A DNA stretch of 64,000 nt from Mycocentrospora acerina. Its lineage: Eukaryota; Ascomycota; Dothideomycetes; Pleosporales. The stretch covers positions 1,240,001 to 1,304,000 of the forward strand of contig JAKUHH010000201.1 in assembly GCA_022701365.1 (NCBI GenBank), given 5' to 3'. The position numbers and the translations under genes were made by a program. Below, piece by piece: positions 11,217 to 22,532 of this stretch. The first letter of the stretch is position 1, and each line of letters begins with the position of its first letter. The notes below the pieces were generated by a model. It saw nothing but the letters and a program-made list of their open reading frames with translations, did no database searches and was not told the origin of the DNA.

Positions 11217-14200
11217 ATGGGCGCCCCATCCAAGAAGCGTGCTCAGGCCGAAAAGGCGGCTGGCAACGCTTCGTCGACGACGTCTCATGATCCTACGCAG
11301 CGTTCTGTTCAGTCCATTCCTAAGAATGATGGCAACCGCGATCCAAACATCCCCAAGAGAATTCCAACGGATTATAGCAAGCCCACGTCACTCAAGAACA
11401 TATCCGAGTTTCTCGGTCTTGCCGGTTGGTATACGGCTCGTGGTGTAAGTGCAAACAGCTCCCTGTCCCAGTTCGCGTATGCATATCTCCATATACGCAG
11501 ATATATACAGCAAACAGTTCTTCCCCCACATGCACAAACACTCTCCTTCTCCGGCATTGAATCATGAAGCTTCGGTGTAGCCGCGCGATCTTGCATGTTC
11601 GCGAGCACAAATACTTCTCACTTCAGTCCTTTTTCATCTTCCACTTCTAAACACTCATGCATACAAAAATTGTTCAAAAAGCCCCCTAGCATTACATCGA
11701 TACTGCTGTTTGATATTTTTGATTTTCTCCATCTTGTATCATCTCTCCCCTTCACCATGATGTCACGCGTTCCACGCCTCTACCAAGATGTCCACACATA
11801 TCGACCGCGTCATGCGAACATATCCATTGACTTTGGACAGGTTGCTATACCTGGTTCTTTGCCTCAGCGTCCCAAGAACTTCAACACCTTCGGCAGGGAG
11901 TGCGCAGTTACACTAAACACGTTCAACGTCGTCAAGACCCCTTCCATGATAGTTTATCAGTATGATGTAAGTCTCCTCAGCTCTTTCAAAATCTCACACT
12001 TATCGACATCATCAAGGTTTCCTGGGGCGGCGAAACCGATCCTACCAAGCGTGTCCTTATCAAGAAGATCTGGAACTCCAAGGCTGTCAAGGCTGCCCTT
12101 GGCGAGCCGAAGAATCTGTGGATCTACGATGGTAACAAGCTTGCCTGGTAAGCTCACTCAAATACCAATCGAACAACAACTGTGAATAACAATTCTTAGG
12201 TCTGGAAAAAAGCTCGACCGTGAAGAGACTCGTATCACCGTAGACCTTGACGAAGATCAAGGCCGCACCGCTCGTGAAGGCAAGTCAAATAAACACACTA
12301 TCTTCCTTCGAAACACGCGCCAGGTTGATTTCTCTGGGCTAGATGCCTTTCTCAAAGGTCAAGCTTCATGGTCCCCCGAATGTATCGATACCATCAACTT
12401 CCTCGATCACGTCATGCGCGAGTGGCCATCACAAAACTACACTCAAATTAAGAAGTCTTTCTTCCAGCGCGGCGAGCAGCGTTTTGATCTCGGCGGAGGT
12501 ATTGAGGCTTTCAAGGGCGTGTTCGCTTCACTTCGCCCAGTCCTAGATGACAAGTTTAACAAGTCCTTGTCCGTCAATGTTGATGTCGCCAACGGCACCT
12601 TTTGGCGTTCTCAAGAACTTACTCGTGCGATGGGCCAAGTCTTCAACTGCAATCCTCCTCAGTTCGCCCAGCGATTCAAAGAGGCCAAGCGAGACTGGAA
12701 GAACTCGCACCTTCGTAAGGATCTTCGGAGGTTTAGGCGCGTGGGTGTTACAGCCACCCATGTCACTCCTCATACACAGTGGACGATTGATGACATTGCC
12801 GACAAGGACGCCAACGAATGCACATTCCCTGATCCCGACGATCGTCGCCCTGGTCTTAGTGACAAACAACGCAAGCAGATTTCCATCTCTCAGTACTTCA
12901 AGTCAAAGTATAATGTCACCTGTACGCCTGGCATTCCCGTCGTCCGCATGACGAAGAAGATTCGTGGATCGAATGTTCACATGCCCATGGAAGTCCTCAA
13001 GATTGATGCTAATCAGCGATACAACACAAAGTTGAGTGATACCCAGACTGCCTCCATGATTAAGTTTGCGGTCACTCTACCCAAGGAGCGTTGGGCTGCT
13101 GTTCAACAGGGTGTTCGTCTCCTCAATTGGGCCAACGATCCCTACCTACGCCACTACGGACTTCAAGTCAACTCCAACCCTGCCAAAGTCAAAGCTCGCG
13201 TGCTTCCATCTCCTGTAGTGCAATTTGGCACTGGTTCAAAGGAGATTACTATCAAGCCTCAAGATATGATTCAGGGCCGTTGGAGATTGGATGGCCGCAA
13301 GTTTGCGATGAACAATAAGGATCGACCGATGAGAGCTTGGGGAGTTTGTTGCATCCAAGGTCGTGGTAGCCCACCTCAACAGGCTGTCGAGCAGTTCTTT
13401 CAAAAGTTTGTACAAATCTACGAGTCACACGGAGGCGTCATAGCGCCACACCCTCAACACGGCAAGAAGCCCTGGATGGGGCCCGGTAACTTGAGCGACG
13501 GAGGAGAGTTGGGTAAGTGTATTCTGGCTGTTCAATTTGAGTTGTTACTGACATACTGCAGTTCAGAAGGTTTGGCAACAGACTGGCAATCGTTATGCCT
13601 CTCCCCCAATGTTCTTGTTCTTCATTGTCAACGACCGTAACATTGATGTTTACCGTCGTATCAAGAAGTCCTGCGATATCCGCTTCGGTGTTGCCTCACA
13701 GGTACTTCAGTCGAAACACGTCATGTCCGCTTCTCCGCAATACATCTCAAATGTGTGCATGAAGGTTAATGCAAAGCTTGGAGGAGCTACTTGCGTGGCT
13801 AAGTCGCAGATCAGTGAGTTTTCTTGATACCTGGTCGGTAAATCAATATATTCTGACAGTTTGTAGTCCCCAAGATCAACCCTCATCACGCCTCCACGCC
13901 CACTATGATCGTTGGTGCTGATGTTTCCCATCCTGCTCCTGGCGCTGGTTCTGGCGATGCAGCCTCATTCGCTGCTATCACTGTTTCTGCGGATGCACAC
14001 TTTGCGAGGTACTGGGCCGAAGTTCAGACCAACGGCAATCGTGTGGAGATGGTCACCACCTCTAATATTGAGGAGCACTTTGGTTCCATGGCCAAGAATT
14101 GGATACAGCGCATCGGCCAGGGCAAGCCTCCGGGTCGTGTCCTGTACATTCGCGATGGTGTATCAGAAGGCCAGTATGCTGCCGTACTGGAGGAAGAGGT

Positions 14201-14744
14201 TCGTGATATGAAGGAGTGTTTCAAGAAGTTGGGCTGCAAGACGATTCCGCTATTCACCGTTGTCATCGCGGGCAAGCGTCACCACATTCGCTTCTTTCCA
14301 GAGGCGGGCAAGGGCGATCGAAATGGCAACCCTCTTCCTGGAACCTTGGTGGAGTCTGGATGCACTCATCCATTTGAGTTCGATTTCTACCTTTGTTCTC
14401 ATGTGGCCATCAAGGGCACAGCTCGCCCGATCCATTACCAGTGCATTATGAATGAAGGCCAGTGGCAGTCTACTGAACTCCAGCAGTTTATCTTCGAGCA
14501 CTCATACCACTATGTTCGCTCAACAACCCCGGTGTCTCTTCATCCCGCAGTCTACTACGCCCATTTGGCTGCCGATCGTTCTCGAGCCCATCTCAACGAC
14601 AATCCCGTATCCTCTGGCAAGAAGGAGGCGAAGGCTGATCAGCAGTCTTCTACCGGGTCTTCTTCTAATAAGAGGGTCGAGATCGCACCCCTTCTGGCTA
14701 TTCAGAATGCTCGTGGACTAAAGGATGTCATGTGGTATATTTGA
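11217..14744 (+). CDS. Argonaute (QDE-2-like RNA-silencing effector)
   Basis: Argonaute binds small RNAs and cleaves target RNA in the RNA-interference pathway. Proposed exons: 11217-11444, 11841-11966, 12017-12147, 12200-13512, 13562-13813 and 13867-14744 (975 residues). Introns 2-5 are 49-53 nt and join in phase. Intron 1 would be 396 nt, and its acceptor at 11840 (reading ARG/VAIPGSLPQRP) is inferred from phase and conservation. Order: N domain (RPKNFNTFGRE, LNTFNV), DUF1785 region near residue 288, PAZ from about 345, MID, then PIWI. The slicer tetrad looks intact: D702 (GADVSHP), E744 (by spacing), D780 (YIRDGVSEGQ) and H862 (CSHVAIKGTARP). The C-terminus DVMWYI ends with aromatic/aliphatic residues, like the YFA-type ends of family members. 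It is convergent with the HNH gene. Confidence 0.93.
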
Positions 14745-15515
14745 GTGGTGGGCAAGGACGGCGGTGACCGTGAGGGCGATGGAAGCGAGGATGGAATATG
14801 CTAGGAAACTGACTTTGGTTACTTTTCGATTGTGAGCAATCGATACTAATACGTGGGAGGATCTGTACTGGAGTGCAAAAGCTGGCTTTGGGGTATTTTT
14901 GCTTGATGTCTTGACATCACTCTTTTCTTTACTTCACTTCAGATATGCCTACCAGTCTTTTCCATAAGATAGTCAGTCATCTTATTTCCATCAGTCTAGG
15001 AGAATTAAATGATTTATGCAATCTCTTTCCCACTTGCGACTACCGTGATGTTGACAAAGGTGCGTGCATCAGGTACTACTGAAGACAATTTATAGCCTTA
15101 GAAGTTCATGCCGGATTGTAGCCATGAGTAGATATTATACTTTGTGTGTAGAAGACTCAAAGTAGTTGGTCCATGCTCGCCAATTTTCATCCAGCATTAG
15201 TCTTTCCATCTTATAACTTGGAAAGAACCCTCTCGTACGAGGGAGGAGTAAGACGACCAGAAATGTGTCACCTACATCCTCCTCGCTCTTCTGAGATATA
15301 TAGGACAAAGTGTCGTAATTATGAGATAGTTGGTTAGCTAGATAGGTACGTACACCATTCTCGTATTTCAAGCACGCACTGAGTTGGGTCTGGCTTGAAA
15401 TGGCATGCACAAGTGACTGAAAGGTTCCCAGTGAACACTCTTCACTTTTTGATTCTGACTTTAATGTTGATTTTGAGAGGTGAAATTGTAATGTAGATTG
15501 TAGGTATCAAGCTCA
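14745..15515. other. Convergent intergenic region, nothing recognised
   Basis: Lies between the 3' ends of the Argonaute and HNH-protein genes. AT-richer than the flanking exons. No coding frame with family features, no RNA gene and no repeat was seen. Confidence 0.7.
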
Positions 15516-16445
15516 TCATCTGCTCTTCCACCTCACGCCCCCAACCCACTTGACCCACCCCTCGACACTCTCCCTCTTATCCGCATCCGCATCCACGCCC
15601 CCTTCCTTGATCAAATCCACCGTGTGAAACCACCGTGCCAGCCCCTCGTTACTCGCCAACCGGTGGACAAAGCTATGGCAAGCTCTACACAGCCAGGCCA
15701 CACTGTTGAGTTTGTCCTCTGTATGCCAGCCGCGCTTCAAGACACGGCCGTGAGTAGATTTGGGGATGAGGTGGTGATATGTTAGGGGGACCCAATCGCG
15801 GGCGCACAATTCGCATTCTTCTGTGCGTGTCAGGGACCAGATTGGCGGGGGGAGGGTGGCGGCGGTGATGTATGTTGTGAAGACGGGGGTGAGGAGCAAG
15901 TGATGGTCTGTTGCGTCGGAGTTTGCGGGGAGGAGGGCGGCAGACTCGAGGGTTTCGAGCGCGGTGGGGGTGATGGTGTGGAGTAAGGAGGTGTATGTTG
16001 AGGCGGAGAGGGGGGTCGAATAAATGTCTTGGAGATGCGGGGAATCTTTGAATTTGGGGTATGAGAGCGTGCGGAGGTCGTAGGGGAGCTCGGGAAAGAT
16101 GAGGCTGCTGGTGAACTGGAAGTGTGATTAGTCGGAAGGTGTTTTTTTGTTCTTCTTCTTCTTTCTTTCGTTTTGGTTTTTTTAGGGACGTACGTCGATG
16201 AAGTCTCCAAGGTCTTCTGCGTCGTTTTGTGCGACTGCTTGTGAAGAGGCGGTTGTCTCAGCCTTCTCTACGTTCGTCTTGTGCACCCCGACATTCCCAC
16301 TTTTAGAGCCTTTCTTCACATGTCTCTTCTTCTTGGGCTTTGAATTTTCGGAAGTTGCTGCCAGGGCTCTCAGGACTGGCTCGCTCAAACATTCGCGGAA
16401 GGTCGCATAGTTGGATTGCTCGTCAGCGGGAATCTGTTCAGCCAT
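15516..16445 (-). CDS. HNH-domain protein, uncharacterised fungal family
   Basis: Predicted protein of 283 residues from exons 16445-16194 and 16115-15516, joined in phase 0 (GDFID/FTSSL) across a 78-nt intron with a CTAAT branch site. Residues 1-84 are charged and Lys-rich, possibly nuclear. The C-terminal third carries an HNH/zinc-binding module: C185 and C188 (CELC), H198-H199 (HHLIP), N221 and C227/C230-H231 (CRACH). This is the pattern of HNH nucleases whose fold is braced by two Cys pairs. Family knowledge gives only possible nuclease activity, and the substrate is unknown. The start is ATG 16445; the frame is open further upstream only through non-ATG codons. It is tail-to-tail with Argonaute. 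Confidence 0.82.
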
Positions 16446-17100
16446 GCTCAAGATTGTAGTGTGTAGCAACAAGACGTTGTGAAGAAGAGGAAGACGGAAG
16501 TCGCTCTGGCGTTTTGAGGTGCGTAGTCCGAGACATGACCATGTTTATGTGTTGGGCGAAGTCATGACGATGCCGCGATGCTCGCGTTTGTGAGGCGCGG
16601 TGTGGCGTAAATGGTGGGTCGGGCTTGCGCGAGGGCGCTCTTGAAGGGCTGAAATACGAACTCTTGCTTACAAGAGAAAGTTTACGACAGAGATGAAATG
16701 GATATATTGGTTAATTTTGAATTGGTTAACGGCAGGGCGTGCATGATATCAAAATGCAATATGACGTTTTTTCAGAGTACTTTGTAGCTGCGCTTGTTCA
16801 TCTGTGAAGCAGCGTGACAAATCCCAGGGCATCTTTATCAGATGTACAGAATAGTGGTTGTTTATGAAGATTCGTCACGACTGTTGTAGAATACCTAAGC
16901 GTCCAGCAAATTGGGGTGTGCCAACTGCTGCCTGGTTCCGTCACTAGATCATAAAAACCTAGCGCTGGCAAACAAATCCATCCGCAGGCCATGCAGAAGA
17001 CAAGCATTGTCTCACGTGCATACGATACTCCAAGGTCATGCATGGTAGCCAAGCCCACGACTCGGAACTCTGAGACATCCTCGAAGACCCTCGTGCAAAC
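16446..17100. other. Upstream region of the HNH gene, no gene seen
   Basis: Covers the 655 bp between the HNH-protein start and the 3' end of the PDAP1-like gene, both on the minus strand. It should hold the HNH promoter. No coding frame with recognisable features was found. Confidence 0.65.
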
Positions 17101-17891
17101 TTAGGCCTTCTTCTTTCCACCCTTGGCCAGACGGTTTGCCTTGCCCATGGCCTGCTCCCTTCTCCTGCGCTCACGCTCCATAAGCTCAGCCTTCTCCTTG
17201 TCCAACTCCGCACGCTCTTCTGCCTCTGCCTTCTTGCGCGAAGACTCAGCCTCACGGCGCTCCTTCACCAATGCCAAACGCTCGAGATCTGAGCGTGCCT
17301 GATCCGTCTTGCCCTCTGCGTGTAGCTTCTCATATCGCTCCTTGGCCTGCTGTGCCTGGAAGGCTTCGCGCTCGCGGCGGGACAGCTGGGAGACGTCTTG
17401 CTGCTTGCCCTTTGCCTTGGCTTTGGGCTCAGCCTCTGGGTCGACGGGGGCCTTTGCAGCCTGTGTGCGGGCTTTGGCAGTGTGGTTTGGGTTTGCGGGC
17501 ATGTCGTCGTCTTCGGACTCTTCAGAGTCGGTGGGCAGATCGCCGGGCTCTGCAACCTTCTGTGACTTCTTCGCTATCACGGCTTGCTTGCGTGCTTTGG
17601 CGGCCTCGCGACGCTGCTCACGAGTCATCTCCTCGGCCTCGGGCTTCTCGTCATCGCTAGACTCTTCTTCGGAAGACTCCTCTTCGGATTCTTCGTCGAC
17701 CTTCTCTTGGGGTTCCTGGATACTCTTGTCAGTTCAAGGGTTGGAATGCTGAAACTGTGAATGCTTACACCCCACATGCCCTGGACCTCTCCTTCTGCGT
17801 TCAGCGGCTGTAGGTCTCGCGAAAACTTCTTGCCACCTCCGCGCTTGACCTTGTTGAATTTGCCTCCGCGGCCACGTCCTGCTGAAGACAT
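17101..17891 (-). CDS. PDAP1/HASPP28-like casein-kinase-substrate phosphoprotein
   Basis: Protein of 245 residues from exons 17891-17769 and 17715-17101, joined in phase 0 across a 53-nt intron. The start MSSAGRGRGGKFNKVKRGGGKKFSRDLQ is the Gly/Arg/Lys-rich start expected of the family, followed by GMWG and an acidic Ser/Glu block (casein kinase II-type sites). Next come a long charged helix (SRREREAFQAQQAKERYEKL, then LALVKERREAE) and a Lys-rich end. The helix matches the PDAP1 domain described for the 28-kDa heat- and acid-stable phosphoprotein; the molecular role is unclear. The acceptor could also be 9 nt upstream, adding Ser-Ile-Gln. I chose the site at the usual distance from the CTGAC branch. 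Confidence 0.88.
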
Positions 17892-19854
17892 GTTGTGTGG
17901 TAGAGTATGTGTTGTAGTATGGGTATTGTATGTGGGTATGGAGTCGTATGACTGCCCTATTGCTGAATATGGTGTGGTCGGAAGTTGAAGTGGGCGTTTA
18001 TGTGTTTGGGGGAGGCGACAGCGACAGGGGTGTATATGTAGGAAGAGCCTGTACCGTGGGACGTCAGCCTCTTACAACCGTGAGTACACCTTCTTTGACT
18101 TGGCCACTCACCCTTGCAGTTTCGGTGTGGGAAAAGAGTCACAGGCATAGCAGTGCACGACAATAAAGACAGCCCCGCCAACGGCCCCCACTAGCGTTGG
18201 CGATGATGTAGCATAGAGAGATGGAATCTCTATTCATGTTACCAAGATGCTTCTCCTTATACACTTGGACATGTCCATGCAATTCTAAAAAAGCAACCGC
18301 TCAATACTCCTGCGTGTTGCCTAGAGCATTTTGGACTGCTCGATTGTTGCCCTACTTGCCCCACCATCCTGTCGCAAATGCGCAGTGCTTAATTCGCCCG
18401 CGTATTTTTGGTCTGAGCACATCTGCCTTGGGCTAGCTCCGCTTATGTCAGCGCAAATTTCATTTCTGCCCATAGTCGTCGCGATCTCCGGCCCTCTTCT
18501 TTCTTCCTTACATATAAACTGAACACCACATTTATCACTCACGCATCTCCTTTTCAATGAGTTGCCGGAGGGGAAAATGGAGGTAAGAAAAAATAAAGGC
18601 GTCCCCTTACCCCCTTCTCTTCTGCGACTTTTCGTCTGTGGAGCGAAGGTAAATACATTGGACGGTATATACTTTGAACTGGTGAAAATTTTCTTTGTGC
18701 GAGAAGGCAGCTTGGACGCGTCGAAAGATTATTGCGGAACGGCGCCGTGTTAACTCCAGGTCTTTGTATGAAGAAGAATTTTGCATCAGAGTGCCCAGAT
18801 ATGGCTGTGAAAGTTTCGACAGGCTAGCCATGTTTTCATCTTCGACCTTGCGCCTCAAACAACTCCATACGTGTGTTTTCTGCTCGCTGGCATCTAAGCA
18901 TTCGTGCCACACGATCAGTCAATAGCTATATGTGCCGTTACCTTACGCGCTTTACACAATGTCTACTCAGACACACGACATCTCCGTGCTCGAGTCAATG
19001 TTACACCAGAAGTAGGCGCTGTGAGCTCTCTCGACATCAAAAAGAGTAAGGCTCGTAATAACGGCGCAAATTCGCAGAGAGTAAATCTCTGGATGTAGAA
19101 AAGAAGTATCGCACATGTTGATTTGAGAAATGGCTAAATCACGGATTTTCCTTTGTGGTTATTGCTGCTCAATGTACTGTTCCCCTCAATCCGGTGTTTT
19201 AAAATGGTACAAACAATCTGCCACTGGTTAGCGTCATTCAAGCCCACCAAACAATGCGTAAACACTCTACAAATAGCACATCCTTGGGAGAGCTGCTATC
19301 AGACCGACACAGACAAAGCGTGCCTCGTAATTTAGAACACAACCATATTGCCTCTCAAATCTAACCGGTAAATAAGCTTCACAGAGAAATTGTTCCTCTT
19401 TCTGTCATGATGAATCGGCGTCATCCAATTTAACCTTACCATGGAAACGCATCCAAGGAGACGATCTTATGTTGTACAAATAATCCGCCAAACGTTCAAC
19501 AAACTCTTAGTAAACATCTCTCTTTCATACGACGCATTCCTTTTTACGGCGAGGTGTCAGTTGTATGAGGCACAAGAATGCGTGAACTACGAATTGAGCA
19601 CGTGTGCGTATACGACATGCTCGTGAACCTCAATCAAGCCCGATATGAGATCAATTCATATATTGTTGGTAATTCTTTAATCCGCAGTATCCGGTCCTAA
19701 AGAGCAGAGGTATAGAGTGATGTACATGTCCGTTCCCAATGTCGTGCCGAGATAAGACAGTCCGAACTTAATTGCGTCAAGGCACCACAACCAGGCCCTC
19801 ATGTCTGTTGCATTCTGTGGGCCGGCAATTCGATAGTTTTCATTGCATGGTCGC
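17892..19854. other. Intergenic, about 2 kb, no gene recognised
   Basis: Lies between the PDAP1-like start and the 3' end of the small mitochondrial protein gene. It includes the PDAP1-like promoter on its left. Frames up to about 100 codons occur on both strands, but none has splice-supported extension, composition or motifs of a real gene. No tRNA or repeat was identified. Confidence 0.6.
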
Positions 19855-20311
19855 TCATCTCTTCTTCGCATCAACCTTGTCCTCCAATGTCCTGACGTAA
19901 CCTTCTATCCGTTGTACCGCCGCTTGCAGGGCCTACCCGTCATTAGCCACTATCCACACTCTCACTTGAACTCGATCATAGCAAGATCGCGGAACATACG
20001 TAGATGTCTTCTGTCAGGAGCTGGTTCGAGACGCGGTATTCGTCGACGACGTAGTAATACATGCCTGAGCCGGCTACTGTCGCTCCGAGGAGGAATCCGA
20101 ACAATCTATGCAGTGTTAGCGGCCAACGCCCTGCAATGTCATATCTCTTCCTCGCAACTTCGGAACAAGGGACGAGTGCAACTCACCCTCCGCGAAAAGC
20201 GCCCACAGGCCTTCGGACAGGCGCAACCAACGGAGCTTCCTGCCTCAGCGCAGCGCTAGTCTGGAATCCGCGCGCTGTGCGGAGCGCCGGACGGACAAAT
20301 CGGGATGCCAT
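19855..20311 (-). CDS. Small mitochondrial single-pass membrane protein
   Basis: A 102-residue protein assembled from three short exons: 20311-20187, 20105-20000 and 19932-19855. Introns of 81 and 67 nt join in phase; the second has a CTAATGAC branch. The N-terminus MASRFVRPALRTARGFQTSAALRQ is a textbook matrix-targeting presequence. A Gly-rich hydrophobic segment follows at about 42-64 (LFGFLLGATVAGSGMYYYVV), then DEYRVSNQLLTEDIY, and a C-terminal amphipathic helix or short coiled coil (ALQAAVQRIEGYVRTLEDKV) ending in basic residues. The likely site is the inner membrane. I do not recognise the family with certainty. The joined frame, presequence and membrane segment together make a real gene likely. 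Confidence 0.82.
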
Positions 20312-20669
20312 GTCGTCGCAAGATTTGGAACAGGCCAAAGTATTGCGTGTGGTGGGGGGAGTGACGGGTGTTTGGGGGCGTGTGCCTGGTGATCTGTGAC
20401 GTTTGAAGCTCCCCCACAGACAAGCTTGCGCCTGCCGCAAGCTGTCGTTGAGCTTGGCGCCGCTAGCTCATTGGGGTGGACTACAAAGTGTGTCTTCCCC
20501 GACGCGCGGCAAACGGAGTCATGCTGCAGATGGAAATAGGCGGACGTTAGAGACGACAAGATTAAAAGAAACGGGTATCGCATTGTAATCGCTACTGAGA
20601 TGCATCGCACGCCCTTCTTAATCAGCCATTGATGCTCGTCGACAACCACCTATCCCATTATCTAGACAC
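20312..20669. other. Short spacer, promoter of the small mitochondrial gene
   Basis: A 358-bp gap between two minus-strand genes. No feature stands out beyond its expected promoter and terminator roles. Confidence 0.55.
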
Positions 20670-22058
20670 TCACGAAACTGCCCTCAATGCACCACACACG
20701 CCGCAACGACCCGTATCGCCCGAGTTGACATACTGGCCACCTCCACAAGCTGCTCTCTTGCACCTCCAATGGTCTGGTACCAGACGCAGATCCAGAACGT
20801 TCGAACAGGCAGCACATGTCAGCGACCCTGATTGATTCTCGAGTGAGCAGATTCGGCACTGCGTTGACTTGAGTGTTGTCTTGGACTTTGAGACGCTGGA
20901 CGTTGCCTCCGTAGATGGACTTGAAAGTCGTTTCCATAGTTTGTCAAGATGCGCGACTTTCGCTGAGGATGCGTGAGTGTTTTCTCCTAGTGGATTCGCA
21001 GATACTGTCTTTCCGGTATTGAGAGGAAGGAGTTTGGTGTTTGTTTTAATTGAGGGTTTCTTCAGTGGCTGTTTTTGCGCCGCAAAGTCTTGAAGTTCGG
21101 CCAGTTCTCTCCGCGCGTCGCCATCGCTGTCGTCTTCATCCTCGCAGATCTTGACCAGAGCATGTCCCTTGTCGTCAACCATTCTCTTTCCATCTACGTC
21201 TACAGCTGCAAGCTCGGAGTTTGCGTCTTCAAATTCATCTTCCGTTTCGCTGTCCGATAACTCTTCGCTCTTCACAGCAATTTTCTCCTCTTTCTTCACT
21301 GTGTCAAATCTTGCCAACGCAGCAGCAGCCCTGAGGTCTCTTCCCCGGGCACTCCCAGCAACTCTGGGCTTCCCCTTCTTCGCAAGCCCTCCTTCCAATT
21401 TGACTTTTGTATCTTCGTCTGCACCCAATGCCTGCCCATTAACACCAAACTTCTTCAAGATCCGCCGCTGCTTCCTCTCTGCATATGAGACTCTTTCCTT
21501 CTCCTTACCACCTCTGCGCCTCTTCTTCGCTCTTCGTCCGTAAGTTCCACCGCAGAGATGCTCAGGCACATCAGCCATATCCCCATCACTCATCTGCAAC
21601 GCGCCCTTATCCAAATCCCTCCCTCTCCCCCATAACCCTTCGCCGGTATACCCTCTTCCCCATAACGCTCTCAAATCCACTGCATACGCATCCCTTACCT
21701 TCCAGAACGCCTTGGAGTGATTCATCTGCTTGCAGTGCGCCAGCTCATGTACCATGACCATCTCCACCATGCGCTGGGGCAGCCATCGCCCATTCCGGTC
21801 ACGTAGCACAAGCTGTATGACTTCGCCAGCATTGAAGTTGCGGCCCACAAACTCGTTGTTGAAGGGAAACTCTTCGAGCGCCTGCACAAGGATGGTATTC
21901 GCCTTCATAAAGGGATAGCATACTGCAGCGACGCGGTTGAGGATATTCTCCGCGATCGAGGATGAGGGTCCAGGTAAGGTGCGAATGAAGTTGATCAGCG
22001 CGTTGGGACGCTGTGTGCGCTCGTTCAGTCGCTCAAAGCCTAGGGGCATGGTGGGCAC
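20670..22058 (-). CDS. WLM-domain zinc metalloprotease (Wss1-like)
   Basis: Single-exon protein of 462 residues. WLM/Wss1 (SPRTN-like) proteases act in the nucleus on DNA-protein crosslinks and SUMO-linked substrates. The zinc site reads HELAHCKQMNH: H104, E105, H108 and H114, matching the HEXXH...H spacing of the family. The start MPLGFERLNERTQRPNALINFI and RWLPQRMVEMVMVHELAH are typical. Residues 170-390 are charged and disordered. The C-terminus has zinc-finger-like Cys pairs: CRICSLENQSGSLTCAAC, then WRCKRAACGGG...CGVCG, resembling RanBP2-type/zinc-ribbon modules. DNA-repair function is inferred from the family; the fungal branch with two C-terminal fingers has not, to my knowledge, been studied closely. 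Confidence 0.88.
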   Translation of the reverse strand: MPTMPLGFERLNERTQRPNALINFIRTLPGPSSSIAENILNRVAAVCYPFMKANTILVQALEEFPFNNEFVGRNFNAGEVIQLVLRDRNGRWLPQRMVEMVMVHELAHCKQMNHSKAFWKVRDAYAVDLRALWGRGYTGEGLWGRGRDLDKGALQMSDGDMADVPEHLCGGTYGRRAKKRRRGGKEKERVSYAERKQRRILKKFGVNGQALGADEDTKVKLEGGLAKKGKPRVAGSARGRDLRAAAALARFDTVKKEEKIAVKSEELSDSETEDEFEDANSELAAVDVDGKRMVDDKGHALVKICEDEDDSDGDARRELAELQDFAAQKQPLKKPSIKTNTKLLPLNTGKTVSANPLGENTHASSAKVAHLDKLWKRLSSPSTEATSSVSKSKTTLKSTQCRICSLENQSGSLTCAACSNVLDLRLVPDHWRCKRAACGGGQYVNSGDTGRCGVCGALRAVS

Positions 22059-22532
22059 ATATGGTTGTGTAGATTGATGTGATTGCAGGCGATCGGGATG
22101 CTATAGGCTTGCTACTATGTATCTACTAGGTGCTTATGGCCGTGCAGAGGATGTTGAGTGTTGACGGATTACGGACTCAGCTGAAGGGGAGGGCAAAGTG
22201 AACGGTAGGTCGAGGTGAGTGGCAACACCAACCCGGAGTTAGGAATAGCGGCGGAGCTATCAAATCACGAACAAAACGCGAAGTCACACTTGCTCCACTT
22301 TCACCCTACGTCACTCTCGACTTGTTGATGTTCGCGTACGAAAAGTATAAGTTCAACAATGCGGTTCAAAAGACTGTAAGTCGTGCGTAAAATAAAACTG
22401 ATCATAAAGTCCTTCCCAAGTCAGACACTCGTAACGCCAATCGTCCAATCCCTGAACGCCAAAGTGCTTGAACGCTTGTCAAAATAATGACCCAGGCCTC
22501 AAAAACCAAAACGCCTATCTGTACTGCGAACT
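22059..22532. other. Spacer between WLM protease and PcpA-like genes
   Basis: A 474-bp interval, head of one minus-strand gene to tail of the next. It would contain the WLM-gene promoter and the terminator of the spindle-pole gene. No specific motif was identified. Confidence 0.55.
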
